Part shown: piece by piece, positions 16,289 through 25,403 of the stretch
Layout of the letters: each line of letters starts with the position of its first letter
How positions within the stretch are numbered: the first letter of the stretch is position 1
Source of the DNA: Sulfurimonas sp.
Lineage (GTDB): Bacteria; Campylobacterota; Campylobacteria; Campylobacterales; Sulfurimonadaceae
Assembly: GCA_027063645.1 (NCBI GenBank)
Contig: JAMORK010000044.1
Coordinates: 1 to 57,457, forward strand
Length of the DNA stretch: 57,457 nucleotides
Direction of reading: 5' to 3'
Notes under the pieces: generated by a model
Seen by the model: only the letters and a program-made list of their open reading frames with translations
The model's database searches: none
What the model was told of the DNA's origin: nothing
Made by a program: the position numbers and the translations under genes

Positions 16289-16358
16289 GTGTAAAAAGGT
16301 GATTTTATAAAATTGTGAAAAAGAGGAATAGAGGGGTGATAGGAGAGTGTTAAGAAAG

Positions 16359-18359
16359 CTAAATTCTAGGTTTATGTTGTATATGTTTTTCTATCGGTTC
16401 AGGTTTTCCAAGATAAAAACCTTGAGCATAATCAACACCAAGCTCTTTAACAACATCTAAAATCTCTTTAGAACTAACAAACTCAGCTATAGTTGCTATA
16501 TGAAGTTTATGTGCTAGCTCTACTATGGTTTCAACCATGATTTTTGAGTTTTGATCTCTATCTATGTTTGAGATAAGGGTTGCATCAATCTTAATGTAGT
16601 CAATTGGAAGATTTAAGATATGGGAGAAGTTAGAGTAGCCTGAACCAAAGTCATCAAGAGCTATTTTGAGACCATATGAGCGTACTTTAACACAAAAATC
16701 ATAAACAATTTGATAGTTAACAAAGTCTTCTGTTTCTAAAAGCTCTATGGTAAGAAGCTCATTATGTTCATAAGTATCAATGATATCAAAAAATGTTTTC
16801 ATCGTTCTATCGTTTTCAATATCGGATAAAGAGATATTGATAGAACAAGGTATCTGGTATTTTGTTGCTACACTAAGAGTGTTTTTTAAGACGCTGTTTG
16901 TAATTTTATAATAGATACGATTTATTTTTGCAACACGTATAAACTGATATGGTGCAATTACCTTACCATCTTCACCAATAATCCGAATAAGTGATTCATA
17001 CTTGATAGCTTTGCTTTTATCTTGAATAGGAACAATAGGTTGAAAAAAGGAAACTAACTTCTCATTTTGAAGTGCTGTGACAAGTTTTGTATGACACTCT
17101 ATATCACTTTGATGGATTCTCTCAAGTTCTTTATCATCATTAAATTCTGAAAGTTGAGTATTGCGTTTTTTTGCATCTTTTAGAGCCATATCTGCATAAG
17201 CTAACATTTTTCTTCTTCCCGTATAAGAGATACCAGCACTCATTACAAAACTAAACTTTTTATCTTCATACTCAAACTCTTTTCTTTGGTAGTTATGAAG
17301 TATATCTGCAACAATATTTTTAAAATCCTCTTGTGTGAGAGGATCATCTTTATGCACAGCTAAAGCAAACTCATCACCAGCAATATGATATAAGATGATA
17401 GATTCTCCTGTAATCTCATGGCGTAAAAAATCAGCAGTAAGCTTAATAGCCACATTCCCTGTCTCTTCTCCATAAACATCATTAAAAGATTGAAACTTAT
17501 CTATGTTAAGGATAGCGATCATAGAAAATGAGTAAAGAGAAGCATCTTCAAGGAGTCTATTCCTATTTGGAAGACCTGTGAGAAAATTTGTGTAAATTTT
17601 TTGTCGAATCTCTTTAGCTTTTTTTGCTACCTCTTTTTCTAGATCTTCGTTATATCTTAAGAGTTGTTTTTGCAGGTGTTTTTGTTCCTGTTCAGCTTTT
17701 TCTGCACGGCTAAGTTGAGCTTGTAATTTACTATGGAGTCTAAAAAATTTGTAAGAGGTAAATCCAATCATCAAGATAGCTATAAAAAATGAAAGTAGAA
17801 TAGTGGTAGAGTTTTGTTCATTATTAATTTTAAGCTTTAAAATTTTGGCATGGAGTGCTTCGTGTGATATATCTATAAGTTTTTGTGTATCTTGTGAGAA
17901 ATTGACTGTTATTGCATTAAAACCTATAAGAGCATCTTCGATATCGACCTTATCTTGAGACTTCAGAGCTTCTATAAGAGAGTCTTGTACAGCCTGATAT
18001 GCCACTGTTCGTTTTTGAATCACTTGCAGTGTTTCTTCAAAACCTTCTAGGTCAATTTTTTTATTTTTGAAAAATAGTTCTAAATTATGCACAGAATCTT
18101 TTATCTCTCCAAAAGCAGTATATTTGTTGATATGTGAGATATCTTTTTCTAAGAGTACCAATTGTAAAAGATCTGTTTGATTCTTTTTAATGTCATAGTT
18201 GAGTTTATTTGCATAGTAGTTGAGTTTAATTTGATCTTTTTCTAAGTACTTAATGACATTGCTACTACTTTGAATGTTTGTATAACTAAGAAAAAGAGCA
18301 AAGAGTAGTAGTAAGAAACTAGATATAAGAGTAAGATATATATTGTTCTTATAGTTCAT
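16359..18359 (-). CDS. Membrane GGDEF/EAL protein
   Basis: The 666-residue protein has a transmembrane helix (about 7-28), a helical periplasmic sensor (30-185), a second helix (188-206) and a coiled-coil linker. GGDEF (about 255-400) and EAL (420-660) domains follow. The cyclase site reads HIAGDEFALAV; AGDEF variants can be active. The EAL site has YESLIRI, NISLSDI, IELLETEDF, LDDFGSGYSN, YIKIDATL and an unusual IAEFVSSKE in place of AEGVE. Whether it makes or breaks cyclic di-GMP is uncertain. It is the last gene of a tight operon with the outer-membrane protein and the small periplasmic protein. Confidence 0.9.
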   Translation of the reverse strand: MNYKNNIYLTLISSFLLLLFALFLSYTNIQSSSNVIKYLEKDQIKLNYYANKLNYDIKKNQTDLLQLVLLEKDISHINKYTAFGEIKDSVHNLELFFKNKKIDLEGFEETLQVIQKRTVAYQAVQDSLIEALKSQDKVDIEDALIGFNAITVNFSQDTQKLIDISHEALHAKILKLKINNEQNSTTILLSFFIAILMIGFTSYKFFRLHSKLQAQLSRAEKAEQEQKHLQKQLLRYNEDLEKEVAKKAKEIRQKIYTNFLTGLPNRNRLLEDASLYSFSMIAILNIDKFQSFNDVYGEETGNVAIKLTADFLRHEITGESIILYHIAGDEFALAVHKDDPLTQEDFKNIVADILHNYQRKEFEYEDKKFSFVMSAGISYTGRRKMLAYADMALKDAKKRNTQLSEFNDDKELERIHQSDIECHTKLVTALQNEKLVSFFQPIVPIQDKSKAIKYESLIRIIGEDGKVIAPYQFIRVAKINRIYYKITNSVLKNTLSVATKYQIPCSINISLSDIENDRTMKTFFDIIDTYEHNELLTIELLETEDFVNYQIVYDFCVKVRSYGLKIALDDFGSGYSNFSHILNLPIDYIKIDATLISNIDRDQNSKIMVETIVELAHKLHIATIAEFVSSKEILDVVKELGVDYAQGFYLGKPEPIEKHIQHKPRI

Positions 18360-18364
18360 AATAT

Positions 18365-19882
18365 TTAAAATCTTGCTTCAAGATTGAAGTAACCTATATT
18401 TTGTTGTGCATCTTTTTTTGCAGGTTCACCAAAGTGCCAACCACTTCCTGTGTAGTCTTCTTGCATATAAAGATACCCGATTTTAGCATTGAGATATTTA
18501 TGAAATTGCCATGATATATAAGCCTCATAAGCTGATCCACGAAGTGCGAGTTTATTATACATATCTTCGGCTCCCTGTGTTCCTGAGTACCAGTACTTAC
18601 TACCGTAGTTATATTCCGCACCTAGATTAATATCTTTTGTAACATCATACTTCAGACCTAAGTAAATTGAATAGCTGTCTTTTTTAAGCATTGGTCCACT
18701 AGCATAATCAGCTTCTGTAAAACCAGTATATCCACCATTAGTTGTACCTGCTGTAGGGTTTGTAATCTTGTAATCATCTTGGTTATTATTCCCATGAGGG
18801 GTAGTGTAGGCAGTATGAGCAAAAACTGTAAGGTCCGAATTTTGAAGTTTTTCTATATCTATCCCTAATCCATAAGTGATAATAGTTCCAAGATTTGATG
18901 AATTGGATGAATCAATGTCTGGGCCAAGATAGGGATGAGCTTTTAGATTATGCATCATATTGATACCAAATGAGAGAAGGGAATCACCTAGAAAATCGAT
19001 TTTTGAATCAGCATAAATACCTATAATATCTGCATTGTCTATATTTTCTCTGTTACATTGATAGGGGTAAAAATTTGGACGTAAAGTATATGCTTTTGCA
19101 AGAACAAGTCGAGCATAAGTATCTTCAGAAAATTTTTGTGTCCCTATCACTCCATAGGTGTTCATATCAAAAACAAGTGCAGGAAATAATGAACTTCTTT
19201 GTTTATTTTGTGCATACTGCATTGGCGTTCCACCAGAAGTAGGTAAGATACCAAAAGAGAAGGTAAAAGGTGTAGATGAGGTTTTGTTAAGAGTGTAGTC
19301 TATATAAGCACGGTCTATATCAAAAGCACTGCCTGCTGTTCCTGCCTTAATATCACGAGACAAGATACATATTCTTTGATTTGACTGTGTTGAATTCATA
19401 TAGAGCATACGACCATGAAATTTTATATCTTCAAGTTCAAAGCTCATATTGAGTCGAAAACGCATAGATGCTGCTACATCAAAATCTTTTGAAAACTCAT
19501 CACGGCGTTGTAGACCATTTAATGCAGGATTCGTATTGTTGTAGATTTTAGTATTTTCCCCCTCAATTTGACCATTACTGTAGTTAAACTTATCAAAACG
19601 CAGCATAAGTTCAGGGGTAAAGTTGATTTTATCTAAGATAGATTTAGTTTCTACCTTTTCTAAGATGGTAGTATCTTCATCTATACTAAGTGTATTTTCC
19701 TCTACCTGTTCTTGTATTTTCCCAACCGTACAACTACTTCTAGTTTGTTGCTTCGCATTGTGTTGTACTTGTGCTTTAAGCATTTTAATCTCATTTTCAA
19801 GCTCAAGTATTTTTTGGAGTACATCTATATCTTGAGCGGCACTTAAGAGTAAAGGGAGTGTTAAGAGGGCTAATTTTTTCAT
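18365..19882 (-). CDS. Outer-membrane beta-barrel protein, DUF3373 type
   Basis: The 505-residue protein has a short signal peptide (MKKLALLTLPLLLSAAQ), then a coiled-coil segment (about 20-50, LQKILELENEIKMLKAQVQ) of the kind that anchors porins to the cell wall. A long run of alternating amphipathic strands ends in FNLEARF, with a terminal Phe as in barrel proteins. It resembles the DUF3373 family common in sulfur-oxidising Campylobacterota. The cargo is unknown. It starts four bases after the small periplasmic gene and ends five bases before the GGDEF/EAL gene. Confidence 0.8.
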   Translation of the reverse strand: MKKLALLTLPLLLSAAQDIDVLQKILELENEIKMLKAQVQHNAKQQTRSSCTVGKIQEQVEENTLSIDEDTTILEKVETKSILDKINFTPELMLRFDKFNYSNGQIEGENTKIYNNTNPALNGLQRRDEFSKDFDVAASMRFRLNMSFELEDIKFHGRMLYMNSTQSNQRICILSRDIKAGTAGSAFDIDRAYIDYTLNKTSSTPFTFSFGILPTSGGTPMQYAQNKQRSSLFPALVFDMNTYGVIGTQKFSEDTYARLVLAKAYTLRPNFYPYQCNRENIDNADIIGIYADSKIDFLGDSLLSFGINMMHNLKAHPYLGPDIDSSNSSNLGTIITYGLGIDIEKLQNSDLTVFAHTAYTTPHGNNNQDDYKITNPTAGTTNGGYTGFTEADYASGPMLKKDSYSIYLGLKYDVTKDINLGAEYNYGSKYWYSGTQGAEDMYNKLALRGSAYEAYISWQFHKYLNAKIGYLYMQEDYTGSGWHFGEPAKKDAQQNIGYFNLEARF

Positions 19883-19886
19883 AGTA

Positions 19887-20159
19887 TTATAATCCTGGTA
19901 CTATTGGTTGGTCTGAATCTGCTGCATGCAGGATAAGATATTGCATCAGTTGCATTCTCTCTTGTGTGGGTAGTGAGTCAATCTTGTAGCGTTTCATATG
20001 TCTTGGAGAAGTAAAGATACGCTTCCATTGAATCGATGCTTTTGTCCCAGCATAGAGGTTGAGTCTTTGTGCAAGTTTGGACACATCTTCATTGTGTGTA
20101 GTAGCACAGAGGGATGATGGGGTAATTATAATAATAAGTATATATAATAAAACTCTCAT
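19887..20159 (-). CDS. Small periplasmic protein, unknown function
   Basis: The ATG at 20159 is preceded by GGAGGG at ideal spacing; an ATG at 20174 is in frame but contains that ribosome site. The 90-residue product has a signal peptide ending near SSLCA. The mature part is short and helical, rich in Arg and Lys (IQWKRIFTSPRHMKRYKID) and ends HAADSDQPIVPGL. The size and the ending recall small cytochromes, but there is no CXXCH haem site. It is first in an operon with the DUF3373-type protein and a GGDEF/EAL enzyme, which suggests a shared envelope role. Confidence 0.65.
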   Translation of the reverse strand: MRVLLYILIIIITPSSLCATTHNEDVSKLAQRLNLYAGTKASIQWKRIFTSPRHMKRYKIDSLPTQERMQLMQYLILHAADSDQPIVPGL

Positions 20160-20277
20160 CTTGTATCCCTCCATATATGTATGAAACAGTCTATAGCATT
20201 TAGAATTAAAATAAAGTTAAAAACTATAAGATAGTGATTCGTTTATAACATTAACCCCCTTTTAAGTAAAACTTCTG

Positions 20278-20283
20278 TAATAT
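20278..20283 (+). promoter_or_regulatory. Extended -10 (TGTAATAT) for rpmH
   Basis: TAATAT preceded by TG lies 31 bases before the rpmH GTG start. It is the best candidate for the start of the rpmH-to-ruvX run. The 154-base spacer 20160-20313 holds nothing else I can assign. Confidence 0.4.
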
Positions 20284-20313
20284 TTCGGACTTAATTTTAA
20301 ATAAGGATATGTC

Positions 20314-20448
20314 GTGAAAAGAACATACCAACCACATAACACACCGAGAAAAAGAACTCACGGATTTAGAGCTCGTATGGCTACTAAAAATGGTCGTAAC
20401 CTAATCAATCGTCGTCGTGCTAAAGGTCGTAAAAGATTGTCAGTTTAG
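20314..20448 (+). CDS. rpmH: 50S ribosomal protein L34
   Basis: This 44-residue gene uses a GTG start preceded by AAGGAT. The product begins [18 protein letters not shown] and continues with the invariant [26 protein letters not shown] pattern, read in two blocks. L34 is a small basic protein of the large ribosomal subunit. It opens the highly conserved run rpmH-rnpA-yidD-yidC-jag-mnmE. The 3' end overlaps the likely rnpA start. Confidence 0.97.
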   Translation: MKRTYQPHNTPRKRTHGFRARMATKNGRNLINRRRAKGRKRLSV

Positions 20449-20774
20449 GCGGTTTTAACACACTTAAGCTCCATAAGGAGTTTCAGTATGTTTATAACAA
20501 AGGAAAAAATCAGCACTCTGGTAGTGTTGTACTTTTTTATCTTCCTCAAGGTAAAACTCGTAAAGTGGGATTTACAGCAACCAAAAAACTTGGTAATGCA
20601 GTAAAGCGAAACCGTGCAAAACGCAGAATGCGAGCTTTATTTCTTGAACACTCTCCACAACTCAAAGATGGTTCTTATGTTTTTGTTGCAAAAGCAGGAC
20701 TCTTCGATAGTTCCTATGAACAATTCAAAAAAGATTTTACCAAGGTACTCTCACGTGCGAAAACTCTTACTTAA
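20436..20774 (+). CDS. rnpA: Ribonuclease P protein component
   Basis: The frame upstream of the GTG at 20565 clearly encodes Rnp[38 protein letters not shown] and the RNA-binding core [19 protein letters not shown]. The protein binds the P RNA and helps mature tRNA 5' ends. Between the in-frame TAA at 20430 and the homologous region there is no ATG, GTG or TTG. The ATT at 20436, with AAAGG about nine bases upstream, gives 112 residues, the normal length. An AUU start is thus inferred, with overlap into rpmH and possible translational coupling. The 3' end overlaps yidD by 20 bases. Confidence 0.85.
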   Translation: MVSLGGFNTLKLHKEFQYVYNKGKNQHSGSVVLFYLPQGKTRKVGFTATKKLGNAVKRNRAKRRMRALFLEHSPQLKDGSYVFVAKAGLFDSSYEQFKKDFTKVLSRAKTLT

Positions 20775-21078
20775 ACTTTTATGGCTTTATCAGAAGTTTT
20801 TTACACTTATTGGTTTTGGCTCGTGTAGATATTACCCATCTTGTAGTGAATATGCGAGACTTCACTTTGAAAACAACTCCATTTCAAGTGCCTTTTACCA
20901 CTCTTTTACTAGAATACTACGTTGCAATCAACTTTTTGAAGGTGGTATTGAGTATCCATTACTACATAAACTTCATTGTAGACCCAAAAAATTAGGGGTT
21001 GATTCTATAAAATATTGGCTGGTCCCAAATAAAAAAGGCCAGCATTACATTATAAAAAATTTTTTTTACAAAGGGTAA
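20755..21078 (+). CDS. yidD: Membrane protein insertion efficiency factor YidD
   Basis: The GTG at 20755 gives a 107-residue protein starting [17 protein letters not shown] frame open further upstream overlaps rnpA and is not homologous. Family motifs are plain: GSCRYYPSCSEYA with its conserved cysteines, then RILRCNQLFEGGIEYPL. YidD is a small membrane-associated protein that assists YidC/Sec-dependent insertion. The C-terminal tail after the core (about residues 70-107) is longer than in many homologues. The gene lies between rnpA and yidC with almost no spacing. Confidence 0.93.
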   Translation: MRKLLLKLLWLYQKFFTLIGFGSCRYYPSCSEYARLHFENNSISSAFYHSFTRILRCNQLFEGGIEYPLLHKLHCRPKKLGVDSIKYWLVPNKKGQHYIIKNFFYKG

Positions 21079-21081
21079 TTA

Positions 21082-22701
21082 GTGTTAGACAAAATGACAC
21101 CAAATCAAAGATTATTAGTAGCCGTTCTAGCATCGGTAATATTTTTTGTGGCTTATACAGCAATTTTTCCACCAGAACAGCCAGAGGTAGCTCAAAAAGC
21201 TAAAACAGATAAAGTAGTATTAGATCAAGACAAACAAGTTGTTACGACTAAAGATACAAGTGCAATTGCAGGGCATGAGATCTCTACTCAAGATGAAGTA
21301 GTTGCATCAGCAACAAATACTATACTTACAGTAACAAACAAAAATTTTATTCTTAAAATGGATACATTAGGGCGTATCTCGTCTAAAGAATTACTTCAAG
21401 AAAAGTTTCGTGACAATGATGATAATCATGCACAACTGATTCCTGCTTTTGGAGCAAAACCTCTTTATATTAGATTTTTAGATGAAAAAATCAATGCAGA
21501 AGCTTCTTCAGTACCTTATGTTGCAAGTGTAAGTGAAGTAAATTTAGATGGGACACCTGTTAAAGTGACTTTAACTCAAAAGCTTTCAAGCTTAGATGTA
21601 CAAAAAGAGATCACATTTTATGATGATGGGCATTACGATGTTGTTGTGAATGTTTCTCAAAATAAAAGATACTTTGTATATGTTGGACAGCGTCCACGTG
21701 TAAACCAAACAGAGCAAATGATGACAATGAAGGGTGCATTAGTTTATACTGATGATGAGATTCAAACTATCATTGAAGATGGTGATGCTGAGGGTAGAAA
21801 GACATTTACAGGTGTTGAACTTGTAGCTGCTTTTGATCAGTACACAACGACTATGATGTATAATCTAGCAAAAGATACTATGGTAATTATTGACCGTGAT
21901 CGTGATAGTAACCCTGTTGCTTATTTTGATGCACTTCCTACAATGACATTTAGTGGATATATAGGTCAAAAAAACTATAAGACACTTCACAACATCAAGC
22001 CTGTACTTACAAATGTAATCGAGTATGGTTGGTTCACTTTTGCTGCTAAACCACTTTTTGCACTTCTTTCATGGTTACATGGTATCTTTGGAAACTGGGG
22101 TTGGGCAATTATTGGTCTTGTAACTATCATCAGAGCAGTGCTTTACCCTTTAACATACAAGGGTATGATGTCTATGCAAAAGATCAAAGAGCTTGCACCA
22201 AAACTTAAAGAGATTAAAGAGAAGTACAAAAAAGATCCTCAGCGTATGAATGCCGCGACTATGGAGATGTACAAGAAACATGGTGCAAATCCACTAGGTG
22301 GATGTTTACCAATGCTTTTACAAATCCCTGTGTTTTTCGCAATATATCGTGTTCTTTTAAATGCGGTTGAGCTTCAAGGTGCTCCTTGGATGTTATGGAT
22401 TACTGACCTTTCACGTATGGATCAGTATTATATTTTACCACTTCTAATGGGTGCTTCAATGTTCTACCAACAAAAGCTTACACCTACAAACTTTACAGAT
22501 CCAATGCAAGAAAAAGTGATGAAATTTTTACCTGTAATCTTTACATTTTTCTTTATCACTTTCCCTTCAGGTTTAGTACTTTACTGGTTCGTAAATAACT
22601 TGTTCTCAATCGGACAACAATTTATCGTAAATACACAGTTTAAAAATGCTAAAGATGCTGAGATTGCCTTGGCAAAAAAAGACGGAAAGAAAAATGATTA
22701 A
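21082..22701 (+). CDS. yidC: Membrane protein insertase YidC (Oxa1 family)
   Basis: The 539-residue protein starts at a GTG three bases after yidD. It has an N-terminal transmembrane helix (about 12-29), a large periplasmic beta domain (about 75-320) and the conserved insertase core (about 330-525). The core shows AIIGLVTIIRAVLYPLTYKG, PLGGCLPMLLQIPVFFAIYR and a final FPSGLVLYWFVNNLFS. It inserts and folds inner-membrane proteins with or without SecYEG. The 3' end overlaps jag by eight bases. Confidence 0.97.
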   Translation: MLDKMTPNQRLLVAVLASVIFFVAYTAIFPPEQPEVAQKAKTDKVVLDQDKQVVTTKDTSAIAGHEISTQDEVVASATNTILTVTNKNFILKMDTLGRISSKELLQEKFRDNDDNHAQLIPAFGAKPLYIRFLDEKINAEASSVPYVASVSEVNLDGTPVKVTLTQKLSSLDVQKEITFYDDGHYDVVVNVSQNKRYFVYVGQRPRVNQTEQMMTMKGALVYTDDEIQTIIEDGDAEGRKTFTGVELVAAFDQYTTTMMYNLAKDTMVIIDRDRDSNPVAYFDALPTMTFSGYIGQKNYKTLHNIKPVLTNVIEYGWFTFAAKPLFALLSWLHGIFGNWGWAIIGLVTIIRAVLYPLTYKGMMSMQKIKELAPKLKEIKEKYKKDPQRMNAATMEMYKKHGANPLGGCLPMLLQIPVFFAIYRVLLNAVELQGAPWMLWITDLSRMDQYYILPLLMGASMFYQQKLTPTNFTDPMQEKVMKFLPVIFTFFFITFPSGLVLYWFVNNLFSIGQQFIVNTQFKNAKDAEIALAKKDGKKND

Positions 22702-23599
22702 GAAGATTGAAGCACTTACTTTAGAAGAAGCATATAAAGATGCTTCCTCTGAATTTCAATGCTCTGTAACGGAGCTTGCTGTTGAAGTTATTCAGTATCC
22801 AAGTGCGGGTTTTTTAGGCTTTTTTAAAAAGAATGCAATTATTGTTGTTGCACTCAAAACAAAAGAAGAGGTAGTTCCTCCAAAAGAGGAAGTAGAGCCT
22901 CAAGAAATTAAAAAAGAAAAAACTCCTGTTGTAGAAAAACAAAAAAAAGAAGTAGTAAAAGAGAAAGAGAAAGAACCAGAAATTTCACATACTATTTTAA
23001 ATGATACTATCATGCCAGAATCATTTGTTAGTGATCAAGAAGATGATGATTATGAAGTTGGTAGTGGTTTAGAATTTACTGCTGATTATGATGATGAGTA
23101 TGATGAATCAGGTGATGAAGAAGAGGGTATTGTAAATATAGATGCAATAGCTCAAGAGGTGAGTCAAGAGATCAACAAGCTTTTTGACCTTACTTGTTTT
23201 AGTATTGAAAAAGTTGATGTATCAGTGTATGATGCTGAAACATTGCTTATCGAGTTTAGAGGCGAAGATGCTGCTTTACTCATTGGAAAAGAGGGTTACA
23301 GATACAAAGCACTCTCTTATATGATCTTTAACTGGTTAAACTCTAAATATCAAGTGCAACTTCGTTTAGAGATTGCAGAGTTTCTTAAAAACCAAGAGGA
23401 ATCAGTATCACGCTATTTGACTAATGTATATGAAAATATAGAACGCGATGGACGTGCACAAACAAAAATACTTGATGGCGTTTTAGTTCAAATTGCACTC
23501 AAAGAGCTACGTGAAAAATATCCAGAAAAATATGTTGTTATCCGTTCCACTCGTGATGGCTTAAAATATATTATTATAAACGACTATCACTCAAACTAA
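22694..23599 (+). CDS. jag: Jag/KhpB RNA-binding protein (Jag-N, KH, R3H)
   Basis: The ATG at 22694 overlaps the yidC end and gives 301 residues. Order of parts: Jag-N domain (1-50, with PSAGFLGFFKKNA), a linker very rich in Lys, Glu and Asp (about 55-150), a KH domain (about 170-235, with LIGKEGYRYKALSYM) and a C-terminal R3H domain ending VVIRSTRDGLKYIII. Jag/KhpB binds RNA and is tied to cell-envelope growth in Gram-positive bacteria; its role in Campylobacterota is little studied. The stop overlaps the mnmE ATG by one base. Confidence 0.93.
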   Translation: MIKKIEALTLEEAYKDASSEFQCSVTELAVEVIQYPSAGFLGFFKKNAIIVVALKTKEEVVPPKEEVEPQEIKKEKTPVVEKQKKEVVKEKEKEPEISHTILNDTIMPESFVSDQEDDDYEVGSGLEFTADYDDEYDESGDEEEGIVNIDAIAQEVSQEINKLFDLTCFSIEKVDVSVYDAETLLIEFRGEDAALLIGKEGYRYKALSYMIFNWLNSKYQVQLRLEIAEFLKNQEESVSRYLTNVYENIERDGRAQTKILDGVLVQIALKELREKYPEKYVVIRSTRDGLKYIIINDYHSN

Positions 23600-24936
23600 T
23601 GACTGATGATACTATATGTGCCATTGCTACAGCCAATGGTATTGGGTCGATTGCCATTATCCGCATCAGTGGGGATAAGGCACTCTCAATCGCTACTACA
23701 CTGACAAAAAAAGAACAATTTTCTCCCCGTTATGCTCATCTTAGTAATGTATATAATGCAGATGATGAACTTATAGACGAGGCAATTGTTCTTTATTTTC
23801 AAGCACCTTTCTCTTTTACTGCTGAAGATGTTGTAGAGATACAGTGCCATGGTGGTTTTATTGTTGCTCAGTCTATCCTCAAAGCTTGTTTACATGCTGG
23901 TGCACGCCTTGCAAATGCAGGTGAGTTTTCCAAACGTGCTTTTTTTAATGGTCGTATAGATCTGAGTGAAGCAGAGGCAATTTCACAACTTATAGAAGCA
24001 AAAAGTGAAGATGCAGCTAAGATACTAGCAGCTCAAATGAAAGGCTCACTCAAAGAGTTTATAGAGAATGTTCGTGATGAAATTATTCATATACTCGCGT
24101 TTAGTGAGGTAACAATCGATTATGCTGAAGAAGATCTTCCTGAGGATTTGGTAGAGCAGATAGAATCAAAACTAACACAACTCAATAAATTACTTACTAA
24201 AACACTTATTGCTTCAAAATCACGAGAGGGACTTATGCAAGGTTTTCGTGTAGCGATTGTCGGCAAACCAAATGTAGGAAAAAGTTCCCTACTAAATGCA
24301 CTCTTAAACTATAACCGTGCTATTGTGAGTGATATAGCAGGTACAACTCGTGATACTATTGAAGAGCAAGTGAAAATTGGTACACACCTAATCCGAATCG
24401 TTGATACAGCAGGGATTCGTGAAGCAAGTGATGAGATAGAGCGTATAGGTATAGAAAGAAGTTTAGAGGCGATAGAACAAAGTGACATCGTTGTAGCTTT
24501 ATTTGATAGCTCTCGTGAGGCTGATGAAGAAGATAAGCAGATAGTAAAATTGTTAGAAGAGAATGCGAAAGACAAAGAGCTTATCGTTGTTAGAAATAAG
24601 ATCGATTTAGAAACAAAATTAGACTTAGAGATTGAGTATGATCTTGAGCTTAATTCAAAAGATGATGTAAGCTCTTTAATTACTGCTTTAGAAAAGATTA
24701 TGGATCAAACAAATACAAGTGATGAGATGATGCTTATATCTTCACGTCAGATTGCTGCAGTTGAAGCTACAATAGCAAATATCCAAGAAGCATTTATCCC
24801 ACTTGAAGATCAAGAGCTAGAGATCTTCTCTTTTCATCTTAATGAAGCAGTAAAAGAGATAGCAAGTATCACTAGACCTTTTGAAAATGATGAGATGTTA
24901 GACAAAATGTTTGGCTCGTTTTGTTTGGGAAAATAG
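23599..24936 (+). CDS. mnmE: tRNA modification GTPase MnmE
   Basis: The 445-residue protein has the TrmE N-terminal folate-binding domain (1-117, with VEIQCHGGFIV and NAGEFSKRAFFNGRIDL). A helical domain and an inserted G domain follow: GKPNVGKSSL near residue 222, AGTTRDT, DTAGIRE and RNKID. The invariant C-terminal cysteine motif CLGK is present. With MnmG it installs the carboxymethylaminomethyl group on wobble uridine of tRNA. The ATG overlaps the jag stop. Confidence 0.97.
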   Translation: MTDDTICAIATANGIGSIAIIRISGDKALSIATTLTKKEQFSPRYAHLSNVYNADDELIDEAIVLYFQAPFSFTAEDVVEIQCHGGFIVAQSILKACLHAGARLANAGEFSKRAFFNGRIDLSEAEAISQLIEAKSEDAAKILAAQMKGSLKEFIENVRDEIIHILAFSEVTIDYAEEDLPEDLVEQIESKLTQLNKLLTKTLIASKSREGLMQGFRVAIVGKPNVGKSSLLNALLNYNRAIVSDIAGTTRDTIEEQVKIGTHLIRIVDTAGIREASDEIERIGIERSLEAIEQSDIVVALFDSSREADEEDKQIVKLLEENAKDKELIVVRNKIDLETKLDLEIEYDLELNSKDDVSSLITALEKIMDQTNTSDEMMLISSRQIAAVEATIANIQEAFIPLEDQELEIFSFHLNEAVKEIASITRPFENDEMLDKMFGSFCLGK

Positions 24937-24946
24937 GGAAAGAATT

Positions 24947-25345
24947 ATGATGAAATATATTGCCATAGATTTAGGTCTTAAACGCATAGGTCTTGCCTAC
25001 TCTGCACACAAAGATATCGTCACACCTCTACCTGCTGTTATACGAAAAAATCGAAATCAAGCCTCTAGTGAAGTAAAAAAGGTTTTAGATGAGTGGGAAG
25101 TAGATGCTGTGGTAATAGGTGTTCCTTTAGGGGGAAGCTCTGAAGATGAGATGAAACGCCGTATAGCTCATTTTATGAACCTTGTAGAGTTTCAAGGGGA
25201 GCTTTTTTACCAAGATGAAGCAGGTAGTTCTCTTGAAGCAGAAAATATGATGAAGGGTGAGATTAAGTATATACGTGATGGTCGTATAGATAGCATATCG
25301 GCAATGATAATCTTACAAAGATATTTACAAAAAAAACGTTCATAG
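24947..25345 (+). CDS. ruvX: RuvX/YqgF family RNase H-fold nuclease
   Basis: The ATG at 24947 (or the next codon, also ATG) gives 132 residues. The family hallmarks are IAIDLGLKRIGLAYS at the start, VVIGVPLGGS in the middle and an acidic DEAGSSLEA block followed by DSISAMIILQRYL. The protein is annotated as a putative Holliday junction resolvase and has been linked to 16S rRNA 5' processing in E. coli. It lies 10 bases after mnmE and ends the rpmH-ruvX run. Confidence 0.93.
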   Translation: MMKYIAIDLGLKRIGLAYSAHKDIVTPLPAVIRKNRNQASSEVKKVLDEWEVDAVVIGVPLGGSSEDEMKRRIAHFMNLVEFQGELFYQDEAGSSLEAENMMKGEIKYIRDGRIDSISAMIILQRYLQKKRS

Positions 25346-25403
25346 TTTTTAACAGCTAGCAGAATTTAAGTAAAATTATATATTTAATGATGTATGATAA
25401 ATT

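Noticed and set aside
20614-20754. Long N-terminal extension of yidD
   Set aside because: The frame is open but overlaps the rnpA coding core and has no YidD homology; the family begins at the GTG at 20755.
20565-20774. GTG at 20565 as the rnpA start
   Set aside because: RnpA homology clearly continues upstream in the same frame ([18 protein letters not shown]), so this start would remove about 43 residues of the protein core.
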